A program made the position numbers and the translations under genes. The notes beneath the pieces are model-generated. The model was not told the origin of the DNA. It saw only the letters and a program-made list of their open reading frames with translations, and did not search any database. Positions 49,601 through 59,577 of a DNA stretch of 64,000 bases are shown here, in pieces. The DNA is taken from NCBI GenBank assembly GCA_014529385.2, contig CM043943.1, positions 101,175,355 through 101,239,354 of the forward strand. The letters are read 5' to 3'. How positions within the stretch are numbered: the first letter of the stretch is position 1; each line of letters begins with the position of its first letter. This stretch comes from Adiantum capillus-veneris. Its lineage: Eukaryota; Streptophyta; Polypodiopsida; Polypodiales; Pteridaceae.

Positions 49601-51836
49601 TTCTAATTTAAGTTATTCTAAAGGCATCAAACATATCCAATCCCTTCCCAAACCTTCACTTGATGCAGAGGAGTCCCCTAGCCTCAAAAGGCCTTTGTTA
49701 ACTAGTTCTGCTTCACACTCGATCACATCTTTTTTATCCCCTTCTTCTACACCAGGGTCCTCTAAAGGACGTAATAAAGCTAGAAGCTATGTCAAAGGCA
49801 GGGGAAAGAATCTCCCTATCAAGAAAATGTTTAACACTTGTTTGTATTGCTCTTTCAAATTAATCGGACTACTTTTGGAAAGCTATTTTTATGCAAGGAA
49901 GAGAATCTAAAGAAGCGTATTGTTCATTGCCACTTTTTGAATCAAATTTTTGATTTGTTTACTCCAAAAAGTATAATACAGTATGCTTTTCTACATGTGT
50001 TTAATAGTACTAACAAGGTGGATGAACTAACCTTTGGTTGGACCTTTGATCCTCCCTTGAAAAACTTTATGTATTCTACATAATTTCTTACTTCAGACAA
50101 ACAATCATCTTGTATGTGCTTTCTCTCTAGAAATTACTGTTATGACTTGCAGGATTTTGGACAACATGTGTGCACTACGGATTTTTATCTTATTAGTTCA
50201 AGTGAAATCAAGGACCTATTGAGTAAGGGTCTGAATCATATCCCACTCCAACCAATAAATCCATACTTGGCTTTTTCCGCACTACTTACTCGCTTGACTG
50301 ACATAGTCAAATTATTGAATTTAGATAGCCTACAACATGCTAGACTTGTTGATTCTTTATCCTCTTACTTTCAATATTTTATTGAATCAATCCCACTTGC
50401 ATGGATTAGTCAAGAAGCAACATGGATTTCCCCGTCACTATCCTCTATGATGCATAAACTAAAAAAGGAGTGGTTTGTGGTAGTACTTGACAAAGCCCCT
50501 CATATACCTACTATTATCTACAAACACTTAGCCAAGATAATGGCTTTGTCGAGGCTTAAAGGACTGGAACTTTTGCTATCTGAAATGTGTGAAGAAGAAG
50601 CCATCCGATACCTGGACTCTTCCCTGAGTTAACTTAAATTAGACATTCAAAGTTCAAAACTGCCTATATTTTTTCCCACTTATAAAAGTCACAAGCATAA
50701 GTTTAGATGGATTCCAATGCCTCCAATTCTATCATGTTACATGCCACAAATGTGATCACTGCTTGCCTCAATCTTATTCTCACTGACTGTAATAACATCT
50801 GTGATGATAGGTTTTTAACCGGTGAAGAAATTCACTAGACTTCTAATTAATAACTTATGGCTTCTGAAGAGCTCAACTGAGGTATTCATTAATCTCCCAC
50901 AAAACATTGTTTCTATGTTTTCCGTTGATATCAGGCAATGTTATGAAAACATATCACTTTTTCAGCCTTTCGGGCTTTTCTTTGTTCTACACCAAATCTG
51001 TAAAATGGTTTTTGAGAGGAGAAATAGGATGGGACACCATACTATTTTACTAGCTCGAAGCCCCAGATGGGTAAAAAACACAACAAAAGTACCACCCACA
51101 CATTATAATCCACATAATCTAATGGAGATTATTGAATGGCTCTTTCAGAATTCCTTTGTCATGCTAGGAGAACAATGCTTTCAACAAATCCATGGTATCC
51201 CTATGGACTTCTCATGTTCACCAGTCATGTGCAATCTTTATTTGGCTTTCTTTGAGTATAAATGGATACTTAAACAACTGGAGACTACTGACACTACTAT
51301 TGATCTTACACTATTTCAACACACTTACATATATATGGATGATTTATTAAGTTTAAATAATCCCAATTTTGTACAATGCATACCACTAATCTATCCTGAT
51401 ACGCTTAAGGTTGAACCGACCTTCATGGAATACTTGAATATTGACAACAAATTCGTTGTTACTAAAATAGTTTTTCTCAATATTTGAGCTGTCACTTTTT
51501 TCTCCGTTAACCAAAAGTTATAGCATTGAATTCTCTTGCAAAAGACACAAGCTACACCTTGGCCTGATTGAATTCGTCAGAAGGAGGAGTAATCGTCCAC
51601 GTAAGTTAGCAGTAAAAACTTGTCTCGGCATGGTATATCTGATTATGTACTCATCCTCAGACTCGTTCATTGTGTTTCAGGCAGTATGTAATCTAATGAA
51701 GAAATATGTAGCAAATGGGTTTGCTACAACTGAGTTGTTGGGCACTATTAGGAAATTTCTTAATAAAAACTCTTGGCCATTAAGCTTGGCTAAAAATGAG
51801 AAAGTTATTGAACTTTTGGAACTCTTTCACTGATAC
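45007..51836 (+). pseudogene. Penelope-type reverse transcriptase gene, spliced and decayed
   Basis: Proposed exon 1 (45,007-45,045) reads 'MAPSKKNMVDTTE' and ends at the donor 'GAG|GTAAGG'. The acceptor 'aactttag' puts exon 2 at 48,463, where 'IVPISAALDLSTLPF' continues in phase 0; the intron would be about 3.4 kb. Exon 2 then runs through 49,167, 49,273-49,590, 50,114-50,632 and 50,822-51,487, separated by frameshifts. The reverse transcriptase motifs are clear: motif A 'FSVDIRQCYENIS', motif B 'GIPMDFSCSPVMCNLYL', motif C 'YIYMDDLLSLNN', and the C-terminal 'NGF...FLNKN' stretch up to 51,830. The wording around motifs B and C, 'SLNNPNF...IYP', is that of Penelope-related enzymes in many invertebrates. 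These enzymes copy element RNA at the target. Frameshifts near 48,985, 49,590 and 50,635 make this copy inactive. Confidence 0.75.
45046..48462 (+). other. Proposed intron of the retroelement (includes 46,635-48,462)
   Basis: From the donor in the pseudo-LTR to the acceptor at 48,461-48,462 I see no protein-like ORF; the stretch is T-rich and AT-rich, as expected for an intron. An ORF at 46,828-47,097 has no recognisable domain. Confidence 0.5.
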
Positions 51837-51915
51837 ACTGGTTGTAGGGGATGGTCTCACCACCTGGTGAGGACCCCCCTCACCTAGTGGTAGGACTCTC
51901 CCTGGGTAAGGGTGG

Positions 51916-51999
<84 letters not shown>
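51916..51999. repeat. (CT)n microsatellite before the right pseudo-LTR
   Basis: About 84 bp of CT, directly followed by the same 'tatccttctagagata' that follows the microsatellite at the left repeat. Confidence 0.97.
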
Positions 52000-52004
<5 letters not shown>

Positions 52005-54207
52005 TCTAGAGATAACCCGACTCTCTATTCTATTTACCATAATGTAACCCTCGAATATACTTTAACCCTTGGCAATCATTGACTTTCAAAATCAGCCAAC
52101 TGTACATAGTATGCCTTGCTCTCCTAAAAAAATTTGTTATCTACTGTATGCCCCACCACATGGGTTAGATGTATGAACTGCTACTTAGATAAAAGAGCCT
52201 GGTGGTTACTTTTCTCATAATTGGGATGTACAAAAGTATTTAACCAATATTATGTGACTTTGGTCGACATGAGTGCCTTGATTATTCTGACTATCTGGAA
52301 GTGTGTGGATGCATTTTCTTTCCCCCCCTTTCTGACGCGCTCTATTTTGGGATGGTCGAAGCATGGATGCCACTCTGTACTTGGGGGAATCGGTGGTGAT
52401 TAAAGACATTGTTGATGCCGTGTGATCCTTTCCCGGATATAGGCCTGGCTAAGCAAGATTCGAGGAGATTGTCGTGCTATATAAGGTGAGCTACAAGCTC
52501 ACTTGGTATTCATTCTGCAAGTGTGTGTGTGTTCTCTCATTGTGTGTATACTCTATATTGGTATGTTCATCATACAAAGCTACACTTGAGGGTCTACAAA
52601 GTATGGCCCCTAGCAAGAAAAACATGGTGGATACTACTGAGGTAAGGAGGATTTTTTTTTTTTGCTTCAAACATTTTTTACACTGTTTCAAGTAAGGCAT
52701 GATATGTTCTCCCAAGGGGAGGGAATTTGGACTTATTGCTACAGCAAGTGCTGGTGGTATTTAAATTGAATTTAATGAATCTTGTAAGTTTAGGAATTGA
52801 GGGGGGTTATTCTCGTACTACTGCTCTTTGGGCTCTTTTTTGATAAAAAGTGTTGCATGGATTCTTTTGGTTGGGGTTTTGACTTGCCAACCGATCCGGT
52901 ACCAACTACTGTTTGCATAGCTAACTGGCTACTGCTTTATGCGGCCTTATGTAGGGAAGTTTCTGCTGGTCTCGGGTGATACTAATAGTTAGTATCCGCT
53001 AGCCTTCATATATGTATACGGTTGTTATGATTGCCTTTAGTATCCGATAGCTTGTATACTATATATATACAGGTGGTATGCATACAGGTGTTATGATTGC
53101 ATACTATGTATACAGGTAGTTCTAGATGTATTAAGACAGCCAGAGCCGTTGGTATTGATGACAAAATGATAGTAATGATCGGCAATAGCTTCTCTTACTT
53201 CTCTTGTTTTTGAGGTTTTAGTTAAGGCTTGCTGATCAAGGCATTGACAAATGACGATTAAAACTCTTAATAATGCTCTTCTAGTACTGGTCTTCTCAGA
53301 TATCTGAACGTAAGTATACTAGTTGGTCTCTAGCGGACAGCTAGCTTGCATAATATAACTAATTATTGTTTTTGAACCATTTGGCTTGCCTGTATCTCAA
53401 TGGAGTAGTCTCCCCCACCTTCTTTGCTGGGAAGATGAAAACATAATACTATACCTGCTCTGGAGGAGATTTTAAATTGGAGTATTGAGGCAAGGCCTTT
53501 TTTGCATGTCTATGGATATATAGGATAGATGTTACTTATGTGAACAAGTACTGGTTGTCGTCTTTTTCGGCCATTGGAAGGTAAGTGTATTTGTTGTTCT
53601 TGGGTGGCAGCTAGATTTTAGAATTGGAGTATTTTTTTCGAATCGGATTGCTTGCATATCTCTTGATATGGTGGTGTTTTTCCCCCACCTTCTTTGTTGG
53701 GATGAGTAAACATGATACTATACCTGCTCATAAGTGCATTCTACAAGCAAGAATATTGGGGGTAGATATTCTTGGTTGGCTATAGATAGATTAGCTAGAT
53801 GTTTCATATAAACACAGGTTTGCATTTCAAAACATGGATTCCAATTGGTGGCACCAATTATTGACCTGGATAAAGGTGGATTTTTTGTATAAATATAGGG
53901 CAATGAAATATGGGAAACTGTTTGTACGTGATGGTTTCTTACAGATGCTGCTCTCTTTGCCAGAATCAAACATTTTTAGATGTAGCTTCATTTGAAAATA
54001 ATGTTGCATCTGGGACTGTGATATAGTATTCGGCCTAAATTTTGGTCGGGTTCGACCATATAACCAGTCATTTTGGGAGGCTATTAATCGCCTATGTTCA
54101 GTATCTTGTCCTCTTTATGGTATATAGGAGCTGTTGTTATTGATTCTGCTTCACACTTACTTCTCCTTTATATGGTATATATAATGTAATTGTTCAAGTG
54201 GGAGTTG
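51999..54207 (+). repeat. Right pseudo-LTR
   Basis: About 2.21 kb, homologous to 44,403-46,634, including the TATA box (52,477-52,484), hairpin, ATG (52,603) and donor (52,642). It ends in 'gggagttg' and is followed by 'ctagaaa' and a CT microsatellite. Its promoter points toward the BAH-like gene at 54,751. Confidence 0.9.
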
Positions 54208-54210
54208 CTA

Positions 54211-54214
<4 letters not shown>

Positions 54215-54243
<29 letters not shown>
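54215..54243. repeat. (CT)n microsatellite at the right edge of the retroelement
   Basis: About 14 CT units next to the 3' end of the right pseudo-LTR. Confidence 0.97.
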
Positions 54244-54249
<6 letters not shown>

Positions 54250-54750
54250 AATCCAAGTGTGCATTTGTTACCATAAATAGTACACATATTTTTTGGTTGT
54301 AAAAAACTATTTATTGTGGTCGTACAATCCATTTAGTGCATGTCGGCGTGCTCCATTGAAAACGGTAATGGCATTAGGGGAATTTTGAGGTAATTTTTGT
54401 GCCTTTTAGCGTGTAGAGAGAGAGTGGTCTCAACCAATGGTTGAAGAGCTTCCGTTACGGAACCTCTATTTTTGAAAACTCACAAAAAAGCAAATATTCT
54501 ATCTTTACCGCAACTTTGAGCTGGTAAATAGCAATGTAAACAAGTAAAAGTGCAAAGGCATTCAATCGCTGTCGCTTTTAGAAAGACGTACTTCTCATAT
54601 TATATTGTTTTCATTTTGCACGTCGTCATCATAAAACAACGTTTGGATTCTATCTCATGATCTTTTCCAGATTTGAACCGTTTTTTGCACATTCTGCTTA
54701 TTCTTCTCTTGAACTCAGGCTAAACTTCTCTGCTCATTTCTTTTTTCACC
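54244..54750. promoter_or_regulatory. Upstream region of the BAH-like gene
   Basis: AT-rich, no ORF. It carries the start of the right-hand cluster on the left side; I could not identify a terminal inverted repeat or target-site duplication here. Confidence 0.4.
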
Positions 54751-56055
54751 ATGGAATCTTCATCACGATCAAAACGACCAAGAACTTCCATTGAAGCCAT
54801 TGTCACTTACAACACGACTGATCAAAATGGAGAATGGATTCCAATAACTATACACAAAGGAACGTGGATACTGATGCAACAGAACAAGAGAATAAAGTCT
54901 TCCACCAAAAACTCTTTCTTGGCGGGATGGAAGGGTATTGTTAAAGATTTCAGCTTTGGCGACAACAAAAAATCAATCAAAGAGGTGCTGGTGCAGCATG
55001 TGTACATGCATAAAGATCTGCATATTGACTCAGAGAGTTCTGTATTTCCATTACATAGACCAAACTGTAAGTCTCTTAACTTAAATCCTTATTTGTAATG
55101 CATGTTGTATAAGGTTATTTGTTGTACAGATTTGTATCCTTCAAACATTATGGAATGGCAGCCAATAGAATGTGTTATAAATATTCTGGATGTGTGTCAT
55201 GGATCAATTGGTGAAGAAATATACAAGGGAAGGACTAAGGGTTCATTGGCAGAGAATGGAATATTCTTCTTTGACCATTATTATGTTCCACCTAGAAGGA
55301 CTGGAGAACTTGGAGCCACAACCAAGCTAGACTTGCCTGATTTCAAAAGTGGAGAATGGTCACTCCCTAGCTCAAATACAAGTGAGGGCTATAGGTGCAA
55401 ACTGTTTTGTGAGATTCAAAAGTGTTTGAAAGCAAACAGAGCAAGCAAACAGAGTAGAATTTCTATATTCATGCCCATTACAGTTTTTGTAGACTTCTTC
55501 TCTAATGCTGAAGTCAGAAAATCTAGAACAATGTTTTCAGTGAAGACTTTAGACTCAACAAATGTACTTGAATTTGTGGATGAGGGTTGGAACACCAAAA
55601 CAGTGAATGGAATCACTTGTAATGTGCAAGCTGGCTCAATTGCTTGCAAATACATGATAGGGACACAAAACTTCATTATGTCATTTTATTACAGAAGATG
55701 GCACTATGTTGGTGGTCAGCTAACTCCACTTGATCAAGACATGGAGGACTTCATTGACAGCCCAATAGAAGACATTGATATATGGGTAAACAATGAGCAT
55801 CTCTCAATTGTAAAGATAAGAGGCATGTGTAGCTTACATCAATTGAGATTGGACCTGCAAAATGATGAAATTGAACTGCCCACAACATTCTGCTTTCAAA
55901 TAAATGGTGGAAAGGTAACTGCTATCCCTAAAAGTCTCTTGTTCTCTTATTGGTTCTTAATTTAACTTGGACTGTTTTTGTAGGTATCAAAAAGGAATGA
56001 AAAGAGGCTACAGTGCAAGGACATCTTGGATGGCATTGTACATTTGGTGCCTTAA
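54751..56055 (+). CDS. BAH-like protein of the transposon cluster, three exons
   Basis: Exons 54,751-55,066, 55,130-55,914 and 55,984-56,055 join in phase to 390 residues. The donors (ACT|GTAAGT and AAG|GTAACT) and acceptors (tgtacag, tttgtag) are good. The start is the ATG in 'caccatggaa', a favourable context. Residues about 28-135 fit the pattern of a BAH domain: 'KGTWILMQQ', then 'GWKGIVKDF', 'KEVLVQHVYM', 'WQPIECVINI'. This nucleosome-binding call is by pattern only. The middle holds 'GIFFFDHYYVPPR' and several aromatic strands without known kin. The C-terminal 80 residues ('SLHQLRLDLQNDEIELP...GGKVSKRNEKRL') look like a ubiquitin-like beta-grasp, a weak inference. It faces the H3/Ulp1 gene tail to tail, 350 bp apart. 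The decayed copy at 39,935 keeps the same neighbour. Confidence 0.7.
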
Positions 56056-56407
56056 ACATCCTTCAAGGCAATTTTGTAACACATGACCTACAAGGATCTT
56101 ATTTTGTATCACATGACCTGCAAGGATCTTGTTTTGTATCACATGACCTGCAAGGATCTTATTGAAATAAAGATCTAAAAGGATCTTTATTTTGTTATTG
56201 ATATGCAAATTTTCCAAACATCAATGATTTTACTTCAATGATTTGATTTTGTAACAGAGTCTTAAAACAAGGTGATCAAAATGTATTCAATTTCAAATAT
56301 TTGCAATTACATAGACAATTGGATACAAGTGGGCTATAGAATAGACAATTGGATACAAGTGGGAAGCTTGATACAAGTGGGCTACAATTAGAGTGGGCTA
56401 CAAAAAG
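56056..56407. repeat. Spacer between convergent genes with short tandem repeats
   Basis: 'cacatgacctgcaaggatctt' and close variants occur three times at about 56,081-56,162. A second short repeat, 'attggatacaagtggg', occurs at about 56,318-56,366. No gene is present. Confidence 0.7.
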
Positions 56408-58486
56408 CTAGAATAGTTTTCTGCCAGGAGTTTTCCTGTCCCTAGGGGTTGGTGCTTTTGCAGTGGGCTCTTTTGTCCTGGGAGATTTTCTTGTGGGCTC
56501 TTTGGCAGGAGGGCTTGAGGGCTGCTTCCTCTTTCTCTTATCATCCATCTCTTCACTTGCCTTTTCCTGCTCACCACTCTCTTCTTCCTCTTCACTTCCC
56601 TTTTCCTCTTCTAGTTTTGCTTTCCCCTTTGCCTTTTCTAGCTTTGCTTTCCCCTTCTCTTCAACATCATCATCTTTAAATACCTCTTGCAGTTGTCCAT
56701 TTGCTTCAATCATATACTTGATAATCTTTGCTCTTGTCAACCATACATGGTTCTCACTATAGCACTCTCTGTTGATCTATACAAGGCAATAGAAAGCAAG
56801 TTTTAGGAACAATAAAATGAGAAAAAATACAGCTGGCAAATATGAAATATGCTATACTTCTATATTCGGATTGTCATTGCAGTATATGAAGTCCAAGAGG
56901 AGCTTGGCATTTGTCACTACCCTCCATCCACATGAATGGCTTTCAGGCTGGATTGGAACCTGCAACTCATTACATGTATTTATGGGAAAAAATATTTGAG
57001 GATAATCCATTGAAGTGAACAAAGCATAAAGAATTCCAACCTTCACAACTGAAAATTGGATTTCAGTCAGCATCTTTGGCATGGGTGGACAATTATCCAG
57101 TGTCTCTATAAATCTTGTAGCAGCACTGTCCAAAATTCTTTATTAAAAGTATGTGCTTGAGGTTCTGCTTGTGGTTTACAAAATGTGTCTGCTACTATAC
57201 TTACAATTTTGCTTGACCATGTACTCCAACAAGAGAATTGACAAAGTAGCATTTTCTTTTCACAATATCAATTGCAATTAAACTCCAATGTGAGCTATAA
57301 AAACAAGCCTCAGTTAGCCTTCTAACATGAATTAGTAAATTCTCTTCACAAGGTGTAGGTAGGAAACTTACCTCTCATGATAAGGAATCAAGAAAATTTC
57401 ATAGATTTCCAAGTCCACATGAATCAACCACTTTGTGAGCTCTCTAATATTTGTCTCTATCCTGAGAAAGTGGGAGATAGAAGGGTCTAAAAATTCCACC
57501 TTTTGTTGAAGGTCTGGTTCATATGTATGCATCATTAACCTGGTACAAGATATTGTTATATAAAGAGTTCTTGCTATAAACAAAAATACAGAGGAAAACA
57601 AAAACAACCTGAGGCATGTGATAAGGAGTGGAGAATTCATCTCCTTGGTCCAGTCCTTGAGAATTTCCAAGGTCTCAGAGTCAAGTGAATTGTAATCCTC
57701 CCTAGGATCCTCCTCACTGAATAGAGCGACAGCAAAACCAGTAGGATTGACACGCCTCAAGAGGGGCACTAGCTGAGGTTCCAACAGGTCAAGCTCCTTT
57801 CTCTCTACAATTTCCTTGTCTTCCTTTGCTCTCTTTTTCCTTTCCTTTTCCTCTTCTTCAGTAATATCAACTACTCCTACTTCAAGCTCCTTGGGCTTCC
57901 TCCATGGAGGAATGTTGAGAATATTAAAGGCCTTAATATCATGCATAGGGACAGGCTCCAACATTCTTGAAAACCTGTATCTCAGCCTCCTGAGAGTGAT
58001 CATGTCTTTGTCCATCAAAGTAACCCTATGGGCATGAGCTGCACAGATATAGGCATCTTGGAAAATCTCAATCATAAAGTCCTCAGAAGCCTCCTGGATA
58101 CATGCCAATGCAGTTCTAGTCCACCTCATGTCAATCTTGTACTCCTCTGCAACTTGTCTGCATAGTCTTTGGAAGGGCAGTTTGGGAATTGCAAGATTGA
58201 TGGCCTTTATGGCCTTCCTTATCTCTCTTAGACATTTGACCCCCTGCTTGAACTTTCTCTTTGTAAGGAGAGGCTTAAGCTGCAGTGGCTTGGAAGCTTT
58301 CCTCTGATGTGTAGTTTTTCTTTTGCTTGGTTGAGGGTCAGGTGTGCTTGGTTTAGGGTCCTTCCTTTGAGATGTGCTCTTCTTTGGTTTGGAAGTACCA
58401 GCTGAAGCTTTGCTAGGCTGAGCTTCTTCTTCATCTTTGGATAGAAGCTTATCAACCTTCCTTGCAGTCTTCTTGGTCCTTGCCAT
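56408..58486 (-). CDS. Histone H3-Ulp1 protease fusion protein, five exons
   Basis: Exons on the minus strand: 58,486-57,609, 57,539-57,372, 57,294-57,205, 57,137-56,858, 56,776-56,408. Their lengths (878, 168, 90, 280, 369) join in frame to 594 residues. The first 80 residues are an H3-type tail beginning 'MARTKKTARK' but Lys/Pro-rich and longer than in H3. Residues 81-172 are an H3 fold: 'CLREIRKAIKAI', 'IPKLPFQRLCRQVAEEYK', 'QEASEDFMIEIFQDAYICAAHAHRVTLMDKD'. A charged linker follows. Residues about 310-470 are a C48 (Ulp1/SENP) cysteine peptidase with His351 ('SHWSLIAID'), Asn368 ('FVNSL'), Gln442 and Cys448 ('QPESHSCGW'). The His-to-third-residue (17) and Gln-to-Cys (6) spacings equal those of yeast Ulp1, but the usual Asp is Asn. 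The tail (473-594) is Glu/Lys-rich, then basic and Pro-rich. C48 peptidases cut SUMO-like tags. The fusion probably acts in the nucleus on chromatin; activity is inferred. Confidence 0.85.
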
Positions 58487-59577
58487 CCTCAAAAGGGATA
58501 GGAATGATTGTTACACAACAAACATTGGTAAAAAAAGTAAACGATGTATATTTAATTTTTATTATTACTTTATCAAAGTAAACTCCTCCTTTTCGACATA
58601 GTGGCACACATTTCCATACAAAGTGGAACACATTGCGGTGACACCCCATACGCGAAATCACAAAGGGACCAATGTCCTCACACTTACGATGATCGCGCAC
58701 GGGGTGACAGAGCGGTACATAGAGGCGGTGAGCACAGTCCTCTCACTTACCAATATCGCACACGGGGTGACGGGAGTCCCAAGCGGTGAAAACCTCTTAA
58801 ACCTCTTGAGACACATATTGTATGCATGGTGAAAATAGTGGCACACATTGCGGTACACATCGTAAACATGATCACACTTGTGGACATAGTGGAACACATT
58901 GCTTTGAAACTCCGTACGCGAAATGACAAAGGAGGCAAAGTCTTCTCACTTACGAATATCGTGCACGGGGTGACGGTCAAAGCGCTCGAAGTTTTGGGTT
59001 GTGGAAGTGCGAGAACCGGGTAAAACATCCTTCAAAATGCGCTTAGTTTGGGCTCTAAGGAGGTTTATATAGGGTGCATGGCGCAAGTCCCTAGGCGCAT
59101 AAAAACTAGCCGTTGGACCAAACTTCGAGGCGGAAACCGATTTGCACACCCCCCGAGGCGGCGTTTTTGGCCATAAAAAGAACCTACCCAACCCGTTTTT
59201 TCGCTTATTGTCATTCACAAGGCTTCGAAATTAAGCCTCCAACCCTCCAAGTGACACACCGCGACACCCGTGCGCGATTTTGGGAGACGTCGACCTCTTC
59301 CTAGCAATAGGAAATCGCGTACCAAGTGTCACTCCCTGCGCGTAGTTAGTGAGTGTCGAGTTTCTCTTAACCCCTCACAGTTCGCATAGCAAGCGACAAA
59401 CTTAGCGTGTCACAATTTTATGTAATTATTTTTTGCTTGCGCTTAATTTGTGCGCTTAATTTGCTTGACAATTTTGTGCTTTTAATTTGTTTGTAGACTT
59501 GATATAAAGAAGGGTGGTTAATGTCTTGATAGACTTCTCGTTTCTCTTTTTCAGCTGAGCATTTGTCGATTGTCATA
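58487..59577. promoter_or_regulatory. Bidirectional promoter region with GC-rich repeats
   Basis: This 1.1-kb gap separates the divergent H3/Ulp1 gene (minus) and the next gene (plus). It is more GC- and CpG-rich than its surroundings. Between 58,590 and 58,985 related blocks repeat: 'catagtgg(c/a)acacatt' at about 58,598 and 58,886, 'acgcgaaat' at about 58,650 and 58,916, and 'cacggggtgac' at about 58,698, 58,755 and 58,965. Repeated blocks between divergent genes suggest binding sites for a regulator or the transposase; this is inference. Confidence 0.6.

Larger units (their letters stand above)
44403..54207 (+). mobile_element. Penelope-like retroelement with pseudo-LTRs
   Basis: Two direct repeats (44,403-46,634 and 51,999-54,207) flank a central region encoding a reverse transcriptase. 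CT microsatellites adjoin the left repeat, precede the right repeat and follow the right repeat. Penelope-like elements are known for pseudo-LTRs from tandem insertion, an intron near the 5' end, and in some clades insertion at microsatellites; all three appear here. The reverse transcriptase motifs agree. I found no GIY-YIG endonuclease, so the copy either lacks it or has lost it. The coding part has frameshifts. The repeats differ at a few per cent by eye, so the insertion is not very recent. Confidence 0.75.

Noticed and set aside
44403-54207. True LTR retrotransposon
   Set aside because: The repeats are 2.2 kb and end asymmetrically (one in unique DNA, one at a CT run). I see no primer-binding site after the left repeat and no gag, protease or integrase, and the reverse transcriptase wording is Penelope-like.
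56449-56762. Plus-strand Ser/Leu/Pro-rich ORFs
   Set aside because: They are the complement of the charged tail of the H3/Ulp1 gene, whose exon joins in frame with the upstream exons.
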